A stretch of 50,422 nt of DNA, taken from NCBI RefSeq assembly GCF_028446585.1, contig NZ_JAPFQL010000010.1:1-50422 (forward strand), in the 5' to 3' direction. Shown piece by piece: positions 1-8,176 of the stretch. Position numbers and translations under genes: made by a program. The notes beneath the pieces are model-generated. The model did no database searches. It was not told the DNA's origin and saw nothing but the letters and a program-made list of their open reading frames with translations. Numbering within the stretch: position 1 is the stretch's first letter; each line of letters begins with the position of its first letter. This DNA comes from Intrasporangium calvum. GTDB taxonomy: Bacteria; Actinomycetota; Actinomycetes; Actinomycetales; Dermatophilaceae.

Positions 1-36
1 AGGGTATGCCGCTGAGCCGGCTCAGCGGCATACCCT
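1..36. repeat. Repeat A, perfect 36-nt palindrome
   Basis: Two repeat A cores face each other with no spacer: arms 1-18 and 19-36 are perfect reverse complements carrying GTATGCCGCTGAGC. In RNA this would be a strong hairpin. It lies just upstream of the ribosome binding site of the first permease gene, so it may end or attenuate a transcript coming from a gene to the left (outside the window), perhaps the solute-binding protein of the same transporter. Confidence 0.85.
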
Positions 37-72
37 CATTTCCAGCCCTACCGCCCTCCCAAGGAGACGTTC

Positions 73-987
73 ATGCGTACGGCGACCAAGCTGCGTGACT
101 GGCTGCCCGGCTTCCTGCTCGTCCTGCCGTCGATCATCCTCGTCGGGATCTTCGTCTACTGGCTCATCTTCCGGAACGTCGCGACCTCGCTCGAGCGCAC
201 CGTGACCAAGGCGAGCAAGCGGGTGACAAACCCCGGCGGGGTCGAGAACTACTCGAACCTGCTCGGCAGCGAGGGCTACCAGCACGCCCTGTTCAACCTG
301 CTCGTCCTCACCGTCGTCTTCGTCGCCGGGACGATGTTCTTCGGCCTGCTCTGGGCGGTGCTGCTCGAGAAGGGCGTCAACGCCGAGGGCATCTTCCGCT
401 CGGTCTACCTGCTGCCGATGGCGATCTCGTTCATCGCCGCCGGCATCGTGTGGCGCTGGCTGCTCTCCCCCGGCAAGGGCGACCAGGCCGTCGGCCTCAA
501 CCAGCTGCTCGCGATGATCGGGCTGGAACGCTTCCAGAGCTCGTGGTGGCAGTCGCCCAACATGTTCTCGATGGCCGCGATGGCGATCCCGGCGATCTGG
601 CAGCTGTCCGGCTACGTCATGGCGCTCTTCCTCGCCGGCTTCCGCGGCATCTCCGACGACCAGCGCGAGGCCGCGCGGATCGACGGCGCCACGGAGCGGC
701 AGATCTACCGGCACGTCCTCTTCCCGCAGCTGTCGCCGATCGCACTCTCGGCGCTCATCATCATCGGCCACATGTCGATGAAGATGTTCGACCTCATCTA
801 CGCGATCGCCGGCCAGAGCTCCTACAAGGCGTCGGTGCCGGCCACCTTGATGTGGACGCAGATGTTCCAGCAGAACAACCCGACGGCCGCGGCTGCCAAC
901 GCGACGATCCTGCTCATCCTCGTCGCCGTCGTCGTCGTGCCCTACCTGATCTACACCAACAAGACCGAGAAGGAGAGCCGCGGATGA
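73..987 (+). CDS. Carbohydrate ABC transporter permease (MalF/AglF-like)
   Basis: This 304-residue integral membrane protein is one of two inner-membrane subunits of a binding-protein-dependent sugar importer. About six hydrophobic segments are visible, the first at residues 13-35. The cytoplasmic EAA loop that contacts the ATPase is present near residues 195-220 (REAARIDGA followed by a proline-rich FPQLSP segment). ATG 73 is preceded by AAGGAG at 60-65, which fixes the start. The stop overlaps the start of the next permease (ATGA), so the two are translationally coupled. The binding protein should lie to the left; no ATPase gene is nearby, so a shared MsiK-type ATPase is likely (inference). 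The exact sugar cannot be read; the sequence resembles alpha-glucoside (AglF) permeases. Confidence 0.93.
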   Translation: MRTATKLRDWLPGFLLVLPSIILVGIFVYWLIFRNVATSLERTVTKASKRVTNPGGVENYSNLLGSEGYQHALFNLLVLTVVFVAGTMFFGLLWAVLLEKGVNAEGIFRSVYLLPMAISFIAAGIVWRWLLSPGKGDQAVGLNQLLAMIGLERFQSSWWQSPNMFSMAAMAIPAIWQLSGYVMALFLAGFRGISDDQREAARIDGATERQIYRHVLFPQLSPIALSALIIIGHMSMKMFDLIYAIAGQSSYKASVPATLMWTQMFQQNNPTAAAANATILLILVAVVVVPYLIYTNKTEKESRG

Positions 988-1913
988 CCGCCACGACCAA
1001 CACGGCCCCCCCGGCCGGCGCAGCGGGACCTGACGTCATCCCCCCGCGCGTCTCGACGGGGCACGCCCCGGGCACTGAGGGGACGGTCGCCGGGCGGACG
1101 CTCCGCTACGGGCTGCTCATCCTCTTCGTGATCGTCATCATCATCCCCCTCTACGTCCTCTTCGTCACGAGCTTCAAGCGGAGCGCGGACGTCAACGCGA
1201 GCCAGGCCTGGACGTTCCCGAGCGCATGGTCGGTCGGCGGCTGGCGGGCCGCCTGGGACGCGCTCTCGCCGGCGCTGTTCCGCTCGGTCATCCTCGCGAC
1301 GTCGGTGGCCGTGCTGTCGGCGGCCCTGGGGTCGCTCAACGGCTTCGTCTTCGCCAAGTGGCGCTTCCCGGGGGCGACGACGATCTTCACGCTCTTCCTC
1401 TTCGGCATGTTCATCCCCTACCAGGCCGTGATGATCCCGCTGCAGGGGATGCTGCTCGACGTCCAGGCGACGCCAGGGTTCTCGTGGTTCGACGGCATCG
1501 CCAAGCTCGTCGCGGTCCACGTGATCTTCGGCATCCCGATCTGCACCCTGATCTTCCGCAACTACTACGCCACGGCGGTGCCCAACGAGATGCTCGAGGC
1601 CGCCAAGGTCGACGGTGCCGGGATGCTGCGGACCTTCCGGTCGATCGTCCTGCCGCTCTCGGCGCCCGGCTTCGTCGTGACGATGATCTGGCAGTTCACC
1701 TCGGCGTGGAACGACTTCCTCTTCGCACTGTTCCTGACGAACCGGAACACCGGCCCGGTCACGTATGCGCTGAACGAGCTCGCCGGTGGGCAGAACCCGG
1801 ACTACCCGTCGATCATGGCCGGCGTGCTGCTCGCGTCGCTGCCGACCCTGCTCGTCTACATCCTCCTGGGCCGGTACTTCATCGGCGGCCTGATGAGCGG
1901 CTCCGTCAAGTAG
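984..1913 (+). CDS. Carbohydrate ABC transporter permease (MalG/AglG-like)
   Basis: The second permease subunit has 309 residues. A Pro/Ala-rich cytoplasmic N-terminus of about 35 residues precedes a strongly hydrophobic first segment (LLILFVIVIIIPLYVLF). The EAA loop reads LEAAKVDGAGMLRTFRSIVLP near residues 205-225, matching the MalG group. The start ATG 984 lies in an ATGA overlap with the stop of the first permease. The gene ends at 1913, and the inverted repeat B pair begins on the very next base, where a terminator would be expected. Together the two proteins would form the transmembrane channel of one importer. Confidence 0.93.
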   Translation: MTATTNTAPPAGAAGPDVIPPRVSTGHAPGTEGTVAGRTLRYGLLILFVIVIIIPLYVLFVTSFKRSADVNASQAWTFPSAWSVGGWRAAWDALSPALFRSVILATSVAVLSAALGSLNGFVFAKWRFPGATTIFTLFLFGMFIPYQAVMIPLQGMLLDVQATPGFSWFDGIAKLVAVHVIFGIPICTLIFRNYYATAVPNEMLEAAKVDGAGMLRTFRSIVLPLSAPGFVVTMIWQFTSAWNDFLFALFLTNRNTGPVTYALNELAGGQNPDYPSIMAGVLLASLPTLLVYILLGRYFIGGLMSGSVK

Positions 1914-1966
1914 CTCGAGTGGCCCCGGTGTCCACAGCCTCCCGGTGGAAGGCGGGGCCACTCGAG
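1914..1966. repeat. Repeat B inverted pair (terminator-like hairpin)
   Basis: Two 24-nt copies of repeat B face each other: 1914-1937 on the minus strand and 1943-1966 on the plus strand (one mismatch in the CTGTGG end). The outer 13 nt, CTCGAGTGGCCCC at 1914-1926 and its reverse complement at 1954-1966, pair perfectly around a 27-nt loop. It starts directly after the stop of the permease operon and probably serves as its terminator; no T-tract follows. Confidence 0.8.
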
Positions 1967-2010
1967 GGGGGAGGGTCGCCTGCTGGAGCGTTTCGGGCCA
2001 TGCTGGGTGG

Positions 2011-2547
2011 ATGGGTGACAGTCGCACCACCGCCGGCCTGGCCACCGAGCTGCTCATCGACGGGTTCGGTCGCATCGCGGAAGGCGTGCCGGACGTCGTC
2101 GAAGGCCTCAGCGTCGAGCAACTGCTCTGGCGACCAGACGCCGACGCCAACCACATCGCCTGGCTGGTCTGGCACCTGAGTCGCCAGCAGGACGAACAGC
2201 TCGCCCAGCTGGGCCACGTCCGCTCGGCCTGGCGCTCCGGTGCCTGGGCCGAGCGGTTCGCCCTGCCCTACCCCGAGGACGCCCACGGCTACGGCATGTC
2301 GTCGGCCGACGTGGGTGCGTTCACCGCGCCGGACCCCGCGGACCTCGTCGGCTATCACGAGGCCGTGCACGACCTGACGCTTCAGGTCCTGCGTGGGCTC
2401 GACGCCGACGACTTCGCCCGCGTCATCGACCGCAACTGGGACCCGCCCGTCACGGTCGCCGTCCGGGTCGTCTCCGTCCTCGACGACTCGGCCAAGCATC
2501 TTGGCCAGGCGCAGTATGTGCGTGGACTGGCTCAACGTCGAGCCTGA
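2011..2547 (+). CDS. DinB/DUF664 family protein
   Basis: This 178-residue protein has the look of the DUF664 branch of the DinB superfamily, which in actinobacteria includes mycothiol-dependent transferases and isomerases. Supporting features are the metal-ligand style segment HIAWLVWHLSRQQDEQL around residues 50-66 and a C-terminal helix with a third His (AKHLGQAQYV, near residue 165). ATG 2011 is chosen because upstream in-frame sequence runs into the repeat B hairpin. It stands alone on the plus strand. The actual thiol substrate and reaction are not readable. Confidence 0.75.
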   Translation: MGDSRTTAGLATELLIDGFGRIAEGVPDVVEGLSVEQLLWRPDADANHIAWLVWHLSRQQDEQLAQLGHVRSAWRSGAWAERFALPYPEDAHGYGMSSADVGAFTAPDPADLVGYHEAVHDLTLQVLRGLDADDFARVIDRNWDPPVTVAVRVVSVLDDSAKHLGQAQYVRGLAQRRA

Positions 2548-2567
2548 GAGACTGACGTGACCTGAGG

Positions 2568-2594
2568 GGCGGATGAGGCGGATCAGGCGGATCA
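2568..2594 (+). repeat. Short tandem repeat, 9-nt period x3
   Basis: GGCGGATSA is repeated three times with one substitution, followed by GGCGCGAT. It lies in the short gap between the DinB and CPBP genes and has no obvious role. Confidence 0.7.
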
Positions 2595-2664
2595 GGCGCG
2601 ATGGGGTGCCCACGAGACGGATGCGGCTGGGTAATTGACAGGTATGCATGCGACCCTCGGGGCG

Positions 2665-3417
2665 ATGACTGCCACAGCCACCGTCCCCCACCCAGAGCAG
2701 CGGACCGCGCCGGCCCGGCGCCGCCCGGGTCTCTGGGCGACGGTCGTCGTGGTCCTGGCCCTGGTCGGCCTCAACCTGGCCAACCACGTCTTCGGCTGGG
2801 GGTCCCTCTGGCTGGGACCGGTGGGCGCCGTCGCGCTCATGGCGTTCGCCCGGTTCTCCGGCCTGACGTGGCGCCAGCTCGGCTTGAGCCGGCGCACCCA
2901 CGCTGCCGGAGTGCGCTGGGGCCTCGGGGTCATCGGGGTCGTCGCCCTGGTCTATCTCGCCGGCGTGCTCATCCCCCAGACGCGGACCGCCTTCCTGGAC
3001 GCGCGCTACCACCTGCCGCCCGCGAGCGCCTTGCTCACGGCCTTCGTCATCATCCCCGTCGGCACCGTCCTCCTCGAGGAGGTGGCCTTCCGCTCGGTGC
3101 TCTGGGGCTTCCTGTCCCGGCACGCCCGGGTCTGGCAGGTGGCTCTCGGGTCGTCCCTGCTCTTCGGGCTCTGGCACGTGCTGCCCGCGTCGGCCGCCGT
3201 CACCGCGAACCCCGCCCTGGGGGCGGTCATGGTCGGGCTCGGTGCCTGGCAGCAGGTCGTCAGCGTGGCGGGCACCGTGCTCTTCACGGCCGCAGGTGGC
3301 CTCATCGCCGGTGAGCTGCGGCGTCGCAGCGGCAGCATCCTGGCCAGCGTCGGCATGCACTGGGCGACCAACGCCTTGGGCGTCCTCTTCGGCGTGGTGG
3401 CCTGGCGCCTCACCTGA
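2665..3417 (+). CDS. CPBP family intramembrane metalloprotease
   Basis: This is a 250-residue polytopic membrane protein of the CPBP (CAAX protease and bacteriocin-processing, Abi) family. The three family motifs are visible: EEVAFR near residue 137 (glutamates and arginine of motif 1), FGLWH near residue 168 (motif 2) and HWATN near residue 233 (motif 3). Members are glutamyl intramembrane proteases or self-immunity proteins; the substrate is not readable. ATG 2665 is chosen; in-frame TTG 2635 and ATG 2644 are possible but would add residues not typical of the family. The last codons are duplicated just after the stop by a tandem repeat. Confidence 0.88.
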   Translation: MTATATVPHPEQRTAPARRRPGLWATVVVVLALVGLNLANHVFGWGSLWLGPVGAVALMAFARFSGLTWRQLGLSRRTHAAGVRWGLGVIGVVALVYLAGVLIPQTRTAFLDARYHLPPASALLTAFVIIPVGTVLLEEVAFRSVLWGFLSRHARVWQVALGSSLLFGLWHVLPASAAVTANPALGAVMVGLGAWQQVVSVAGTVLFTAAGGLIAGELRRRSGSILASVGMHWATNALGVLFGVVAWRLT

Positions 3418-3454
3418 CCTGGCGCCTCACCTGACCTGGTCGGACCTGGTCGGA
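3401..3454 (+). repeat. Tandem repeats at the end of the CPBP gene
   Basis: A 17-nt unit (CCTGGCGCCTCACCTGA) occurs at 3401-3417 and 3418-3434, so the last five codons plus stop are duplicated downstream. A 10-nt unit (CCTGGTCGGA) follows at 3435-3444 and 3445-3454. The array runs directly into repeat B at 3463. Confidence 0.9.
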
Positions 3455-3462
3455 CCTGTCCC

Positions 3463-3486
3463 CTGTGGAAAGTGGGGCCACTCGAG
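3463..3486 (+). repeat. Repeat B copy (intergenic)
   Basis: A 24-nt repeat B copy, CTGTGGA-N5-GGGCCACTCGAG, lies between the convergent CPBP and UPF0158-type genes. It is preceded by GGTCGGACCTGT, which also precedes the rskA copy at 16076. Confidence 0.85.
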
Positions 3487-3500
3487 TTGGGGGGCTGGGG

Positions 3501-4850
3501 TCAGACGGGTCTGATGCCTTGCGACCGCAGCAGCGCACGCGCCCGGCCGAAGGCCCGGTCGTCCGAGAACACCTGCCACTCGCCCCACAGGTCGAGCTCG
3601 TCCACTGTCCGCCGGAACCGCGCGAAGGCACCCTTGCCGCGGATCGCCACGCTGAGGATTCCGGCGACCCGGTCGGAGACGGCCTGGGCGAAGGCCTCCA
3701 TGTCCGCGTAGGCGGCGGTGGTGTCGTGGTCGACGTAGATCCAGAGGTTGTCCACCTCGTCACCGGGCTCCTCCTCCGGCTCGAGGCTGTCGAGGTCCTC
3801 GAAGCTGTGGTGGAGGAAGGCGTGGACCACCTCGCCGGTGTCGAGGTGCAGGTAGCCGCCGGGGTCGTCGCCGCCGTTGGCCATGACCTCCGAGAGCTCC
3901 TCGATGTCGACGGTCAGCGTCCGGCCGCGCCGCTCGGAGCCGCTGAGCAGGACGTCGATCTCCTCGGCCAGGACGTCGTCGCCGTCCCAGCCCCGGTGGC
4001 CGAGCAGGGTCTCGACCTCCCGCAGCGCGGGCTCGAGGCGCGCGTGGTCGGCACCGTCGGCGGACCGGTAGGTGCGCAGGAGCGCGTCGCCCACCTGCTG
4101 GAGCGCGGGGCCGAGGTCGCGCCCGTCGAGGCCGGCGAGGAGCGCGCTGACATCACCGGTGCGTGAGGCGGCACGCACCGCGGTCAGGTCGAGGGGCTTG
4201 GCGCGGCCCCGGTGCCGGCGCCTGCCCTCGCGCGGGGCGGGCGGGCGCGAGCTGGAGGATGCCACGCCCGAGGGAGTGCTGGAACGGCCGCCGCGATCCG
4301 GCGCCGCATCAGGGTCGGGAGGTGACCCCGCGGCCGAGTCGTCCCCCAGCGCCGGCAGCCCGACCTCCTCGGGCACGGTGCGCCCGAACTGGTCGGGGAC
4401 CGACCCCCAGCCGAGGAGCGGCACCGGGATCGGTGGCCGTCCCTCCGTCTCGCGGCGGGCGACGAACTCCTCGACCACGCACTCGTGGATCCACTTCTCG
4501 TCGTCGTCGAAGAGGTACTCGAAGCGGCTGCCCTTGGCGACCGAGCCGTGGAGGGTGCGGTCCGGCGCGAGGTCGCCGGTGCCGGCGCCGCGTCGCTCAT
4601 GGCGTCCGTGCCAGCCGGTCCTGAAGGAGCGCGGCCGGGTCACCTCCCAGCGCCCGAGCGCGAGGTCGACCCCGAGACCGAAGTCGTCGAACGTGGCCGT
4701 GGGTGGCACGAGCATGACGCGCCCGGGGGCTGGTCGGAGGGTCTCTCCGCGTCCGGCCACCAGGTCGACGCGGATCCTCAGCCATCGCGGTGCCACTCGA
4801 CCAACTCTGCCAGCAAAGAGGCGCACCGGCACATTCGGGGCCACCGGCAC
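3501..4850 (-). CDS. pRiA4b Orf3-like / UPF0158 fusion protein
   Basis: This 449-residue soluble protein appears to join two uncharacterised domains. Residues 1 to about 150 resemble the plasmid pRiA4b ORF-3-like fold: a segment FEYLFDDDEKWIHE sits where that family has its Y-D-x-G-D-x-W-x-H signature. A disordered Pro/Ser/Arg-rich linker spans about 165-225. The C-terminal 170 residues match UPF0158, with LDTGEVV near residue 340, an acidic patch, FRRTVDELDLWGEWQVF and a terminal RSQGIRPV. The start is GTG 4850, preceded by a GATGAGG-like site; internal GTG codons are possible. It follows the PfkB gene by 39 nt on the same strand. Function unknown. Confidence 0.7.
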   Translation of the reverse strand: MPVAPNVPVRLFAGRVGRVAPRWLRIRVDLVAGRGETLRPAPGRVMLVPPTATFDDFGLGVDLALGRWEVTRPRSFRTGWHGRHERRGAGTGDLAPDRTLHGSVAKGSRFEYLFDDDEKWIHECVVEEFVARRETEGRPPIPVPLLGWGSVPDQFGRTVPEEVGLPALGDDSAAGSPPDPDAAPDRGGRSSTPSGVASSSSRPPAPREGRRRHRGRAKPLDLTAVRAASRTGDVSALLAGLDGRDLGPALQQVGDALLRTYRSADGADHARLEPALREVETLLGHRGWDGDDVLAEEIDVLLSGSERRGRTLTVDIEELSEVMANGGDDPGGYLHLDTGEVVHAFLHHSFEDLDSLEPEEEPGDEVDNLWIYVDHDTTAAYADMEAFAQAVSDRVAGILSVAIRGKGAFARFRRTVDELDLWGEWQVFSDDRAFGRARALLRSQGIRPV

Positions 4851-4889
4851 CTCATCGTGCGTGAGCCGGACCCTCGAAGCGACCCGGTG

Positions 4890-6044
4890 TCAGCGGACCT
4901 CCCGCACGTCCTGCACGTCGGCCCGTCGCGCGATGGTCGCCGTGGCCCGTCGGCAGGCCGTGACGGGAACCCGCGGGACGATGTCGTCGAGGAAGGCATA
5001 CCGGCGCCGCAGCGACCGGTGGTAGGCGTCGTCGGTGGCGTCGGAGCACAGGCCGGTCCACCAGTCCGCGATGTCGCCCCAGCCGGGGGCGGCGAGGGAG
5101 CCGCCGTACTGCTGGAGTGCGAGGGCCGCCGCGAGGCTGGCGAACGACATCCGGTCGGCGAGCCGCCACTCGGCAAGCGTGCCGACGAGCATGGCCGCGG
5201 CGAACACGTCGCCGACGCCGGTGGCGTCGACCTCACGCACGCGCAGCGACGGCACCTGGGCCTCCTCACCGGTCCTCGTGTCGATCCCCAGCGCGCCGTC
5301 CGCGCCGGCGGTCACCACAGCGATGGGCACGCGGTCAGCGATCGCGAAGAGCGCGTCGCGGGCCGAGCTCGTGCCGGTGTAGGCCATGGCCTCGACGGCG
5401 TTGGGTAGGAAGGCGTCACACCGGCTCAGCCGGTCGAGGACCGAGCGGTCCCACCGCTCCTCCGGGTCCCACCCGACATCGGCGAAGACGAGCGCCCCGT
5501 GCCGGCGGGCCGCGTCGACCCAGCTCTCACCAGCTGATCCCGGCGGGCCGGCGGCCTCGAAGAGGCCCTGCTCCGCGAGGTCGACCATGACGGCCCGCGA
5601 GCGCGGAGGGTCACCGATGAGGTCGACCGACGGGACGGGTGGCGGGTGCCCGTGGGAGACCATGCTGCGGTCGCCGGCGAAGGCCATCGAGACGGTGACC
5701 GGGCTGTGCCAGTCGGGGAACTGCCGGCTGCGGCCGAGGTCGATGCCCTCCTGCTCGGCGAGGATCCGCCAGCAGAAGTCGCCGTAGTCGTCGTCGCTGA
5801 AGGCCGCGGCCAGGGAGGTGCGCAGGCCCAGGCGGCGGGTCGCCACGGCGAGGTTGGCGATCCCGCCGGGGCAGGACGCCAGCCCTTCCGACCAGACCTC
5901 GGTCCCGGGCTTGGGTGCCGTCGGCAGGCCGGCGAAGATGATGTCGAGGAAGACGGTCCCCCACACGAAGACGTCCACGTCCGGCGCGTCGGGTGCCCGT
6001 CGCGCAGCCAGCGGGTCGAACGTGTTCTCCGGCATTCCCCTCAT
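4890..6044 (-). CDS. PfkB family carbohydrate/nucleoside kinase
   Basis: This 384-residue ribokinase-fold protein would transfer the ATP gamma-phosphate to a sugar or nucleoside. The N-terminal substrate motif GGIANLAVATRRLG is near residue 50, and the C-terminal signature DATGVGDVFAAAM carries the catalytic Asp near residue 278 (GVGD instead of the usual GAGD). ATG 6044 and ATG 6035 are both possible; GGAGG at 6051-6055 sits 3 or 12 nt away, so the start is uncertain. The gene is divergent from the TetR gene across about 90 bp and is followed by the UPF0158-type gene. The natural sugar is not readable. Confidence 0.85.
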   Translation of the reverse strand: MRGMPENTFDPLAARRAPDAPDVDVFVWGTVFLDIIFAGLPTAPKPGTEVWSEGLASCPGGIANLAVATRRLGLRTSLAAAFSDDDYGDFCWRILAEQEGIDLGRSRQFPDWHSPVTVSMAFAGDRSMVSHGHPPPVPSVDLIGDPPRSRAVMVDLAEQGLFEAAGPPGSAGESWVDAARRHGALVFADVGWDPEERWDRSVLDRLSRCDAFLPNAVEAMAYTGTSSARDALFAIADRVPIAVVTAGADGALGIDTRTGEEAQVPSLRVREVDATGVGDVFAAAMLVGTLAEWRLADRMSFASLAAALALQQYGGSLAAPGWGDIADWWTGLCSDATDDAYHRSLRRRYAFLDDIVPRVPVTACRRATATIARRADVQDVREVR

Positions 6045-6119
6045 GATCCTCCATCGCGCCGGCCCGGTCGCGGGGTTTGTGGATGCGGAGAAAACCCGTG
6101 GCGCTCTGCCTGAATTGAA

Positions 6120-6134
6120 GTTAGCCTGATTAAC
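6120..6134. promoter_or_regulatory. Candidate TetR operator
   Basis: GTTA and TAAC flank a 7-nt centre in an unusually AT-rich patch between the divergent PfkB and TetR genes. The site abuts the proposed TetR start codon, a position suited to autoregulation. The dyad is short, so this is suggestive only. Confidence 0.35.
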
Positions 6135-6764
6135 ATGAAAATCGAGACGACGCCTCCCAGGGCGTACGTCATGCGTGAGCGGGCCCGCGCTGCGGAGCGG
6201 ACCGGTGAGCGCATCCTCGCTGCGGTGACGCAGCTGTTCGTCGAGATGCCGCTCTCGCAGCTCACTCTCGCGGCGGTCGCGCAGCGAGCCGGTGTGACCG
6301 TGCAGACGGTCATCCGGCGGTTCGGCGACCGGGACGGGCTCCTGGCCGCCGCAGCCGAGCAGGCCAGCGGCGAGATCGCCGCCCAACGTGGCGAGGCGCC
6401 GGTCGGTGACGTCCCGGCCATCGTGGCCAACCTCGTCGAGCACTACGAGATGGTCGGTGACCTCTCCCTGCGGCTGCTCGCCGAGGAGGAGGGCTCGCCG
6501 GTGATCGCCGAGATCACGACCGCGGCGCGCGGCTACCACCGAGCCTGGTGCCAGCGCGTCTTCGGCCCGTCCCTGGACGGGCTGACCGGCGTCGAGCGGG
6601 ACCGACGGCTCGCCCAGCTCGTCGCAGTCTGTGACGTCTACCTGTGGAAGCTCCTGCGGCGCGACGCAGGCCTGAGCCGTCGCCAGGTGACCGTCGCGCT
6701 GACCGAGCTGCTCGAACCACTCACCTCCACCACCGCTCCGGGCGGGTCCCGCGGGCCCCGCTGA
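6135..6764 (+). CDS. TetR/AcrR family transcriptional regulator
   Basis: This 209-residue protein has an N-terminal TetR DNA-binding domain: helix-turn-helix LTLAAVAQRAGVTVQTVIRRFGDRDGLLAAA at about residues 43-75. The C-terminal helical domain would bind an unknown ligand. ATG 6135 has no Shine-Dalgarno; ATG 6171 is an alternative that keeps the whole HTH. A glycosyltransferase follows after 38 nt on the same strand, so the regulator may control a sugar-conjugation or detoxification function, and also the divergent kinase (inference). Confidence 0.88.
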   Translation: MKIETTPPRAYVMRERARAAERTGERILAAVTQLFVEMPLSQLTLAAVAQRAGVTVQTVIRRFGDRDGLLAAAAEQASGEIAAQRGEAPVGDVPAIVANLVEHYEMVGDLSLRLLAEEEGSPVIAEITTAARGYHRAWCQRVFGPSLDGLTGVERDRRLAQLVAVCDVYLWKLLRRDAGLSRRQVTVALTELLEPLTSTTAPGGSRGPR

Positions 6765-6802
6765 GCGCGCCACCGGCGCACTGACAGGGAAAGGCACCAC
6801 CG

Positions 6803-8044
6803 ATGTCCACCATCCTCGCTTACACGTCGCCCGCGATAGGGCACCTCTTCCCGCTGATGCCGCTCCTGCTCGAGCTGCGCGATCGGGGCCACGAGGTGCA
6901 CCTGCGCACCCTCGGATCGCAGGTCGCTGCCGCGCGCCGCGCCGGGCTCGAGGTCGAGCCCATCGACCCCGCCATCGGCGAGATCGTCCATCCCGACTGG
7001 GAGGCGACCAACCCGATCGAGGGGCTCAAGCTGGCGGTGCTCACGTTCAGCCAGCGCGCCCGGCTCGACGGTCCGGACCTCAAGAAGGCACTCGACGAGG
7101 TCCGACCTGACGTCGTCATCGTCGACACGAACTCGTGGGGCGCCCAGCTGGCGGCTCAGGCCTGGGGCCGCCCGTGGGTGACCTTCAGCCCCTACACGCC
7201 GCCCCTCTCGTCATCGGGCACGCCGCCCTTCGGCCCCGGCTTCGCTCCGTTGCCAGGCCTGCTCGGGCGGCTGCGCGACGGCGTGGCGCGGCCGTTCGTC
7301 ACGGGCGCAGCCGAGCGGGTCCTGCGGCCCAGGGTCAACCCGCTCCGAGCCGAGTGGGGCCTGCCACCGATCCGGACCGCCGACCAGTTCTACCGGCAGG
7401 CGCCGCTGATGCTCGTGACGACGTCGGAGCCCTTCGAGTACCCCCATCCGGACTGGGGGGACCGGATCCGGATGATCGGCGCGCTCAACTGGGAGCCGCC
7501 CCAGGACGCGCCGGCCTGGCTCGCCGAGATCGACGGTCCGCTGGTCCTCGTGACGACGTCCTCGGAGTACCAGGCCGACGAGGCGCTCGTCCGGGCGGCC
7601 GCCGAGGGGATGGCCGGCGAGCCCTACACCGTCATCGCGACCATGCCGGCCGGGGTGAGCGACGTCGGTGCGCTGCCGGCCAACGTCCGCGTCGTCGACT
7701 TCGTGCCGCACGGGCCGGTTCTTGACCGTGCTGTCGCGGCCGTGACCCACGGTGGCATGGGAGCGACGCAGAAGGCGCTCGCCCGTGGAGTGCCGGTGTG
7801 CGTCGTGCCGTTCGGGCGGGACCAGCTCGAGGTCGCGGCCCGGGTCGTCAACGCGGGCGCGGGCACGCGACTCGCTGCCAAGAAGCTCACTCCGGAGGCG
7901 CTGCGCGAGCAGGTCCGCACGGCCATCGGGTGCAAGGCGGGAGCCGAGCGGGTTGCGGCCGGCTACCGAGCCGCCGGGGGCGCTGCTGCGGGGGCGGCTG
8001 CCGTGGAGGAGCTCGTGGAACGCTCCGCCGCCCGTCGCGCTTGA
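6803..8044 (+). CDS. GT1-type glycosyltransferase (MGT-like)
   Basis: This 413-residue protein has the GT-B fold of UDP/dTDP-sugar-dependent glycosyltransferases acting on small molecules. The N-terminus reads TSPAIGHLFPLMPLLLELRD, with the conserved GH of the acceptor side. The nucleotide-sugar motif THGGMGATQKALARGVPVCVVPFGRDQ is near residues 315-340. Such enzymes glycosylate macrolides, flavonoids or lipids. The TetR gene directly upstream is compatible with inducible inactivation of a xenobiotic, but the acceptor is unknown. The repeat A hairpin begins 8 nt after the stop. Confidence 0.88.
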   Translation: MSTILAYTSPAIGHLFPLMPLLLELRDRGHEVHLRTLGSQVAAARRAGLEVEPIDPAIGEIVHPDWEATNPIEGLKLAVLTFSQRARLDGPDLKKALDEVRPDVVIVDTNSWGAQLAAQAWGRPWVTFSPYTPPLSSSGTPPFGPGFAPLPGLLGRLRDGVARPFVTGAAERVLRPRVNPLRAEWGLPPIRTADQFYRQAPLMLVTTSEPFEYPHPDWGDRIRMIGALNWEPPQDAPAWLAEIDGPLVLVTTSSEYQADEALVRAAAEGMAGEPYTVIATMPAGVSDVGALPANVRVVDFVPHGPVLDRAVAAVTHGGMGATQKALARGVPVCVVPFGRDQLEVAARVVNAGAGTRLAAKKLTPEALREQVRTAIGCKAGAERVAAGYRAAGGAAAGAAAVEELVERSAARRA

Positions 8045-8051
8045 CCCCATG

Positions 8052-8131
8052 CCGTATGCCGCTGGGCTCGCTCCCGCAGCCCGCCGCCCTCAGCCGGTGG
8101 GCTGGGCTGGGAGCCGGCCCAGCGGCATACG
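8052..8131. repeat. Repeat A inverted pair (hairpin)
   Basis: Repeat A copies at 8052-8075 (plus) and 8108-8131 (minus) form 15-nt perfect arms, CGTATGCCGCTGGGC at 8053-8067 against 8117-8131. Further G/C pairing extends into the loop. The hairpin directly follows the glycosyltransferase and probably acts as its terminator; no T-tract is present. Confidence 0.85.
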
Positions 8132-8176
8132 AGCCATTCGGCCGTGAGCAGGCCCACCCCAACGTATGGTCGTGAC

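Noticed and set aside
951-2156. Minus-strand frame opposite the second permease
   Set aside because: Low-complexity Arg/Glu/Asp shadow; the permease has transmembrane segments and an EAA loop.
2635-2640. TTGACA as a -35 box or TTG start of the CPBP gene
   Set aside because: No -10 at a proper distance, and ATG 2665 fits the family length better.
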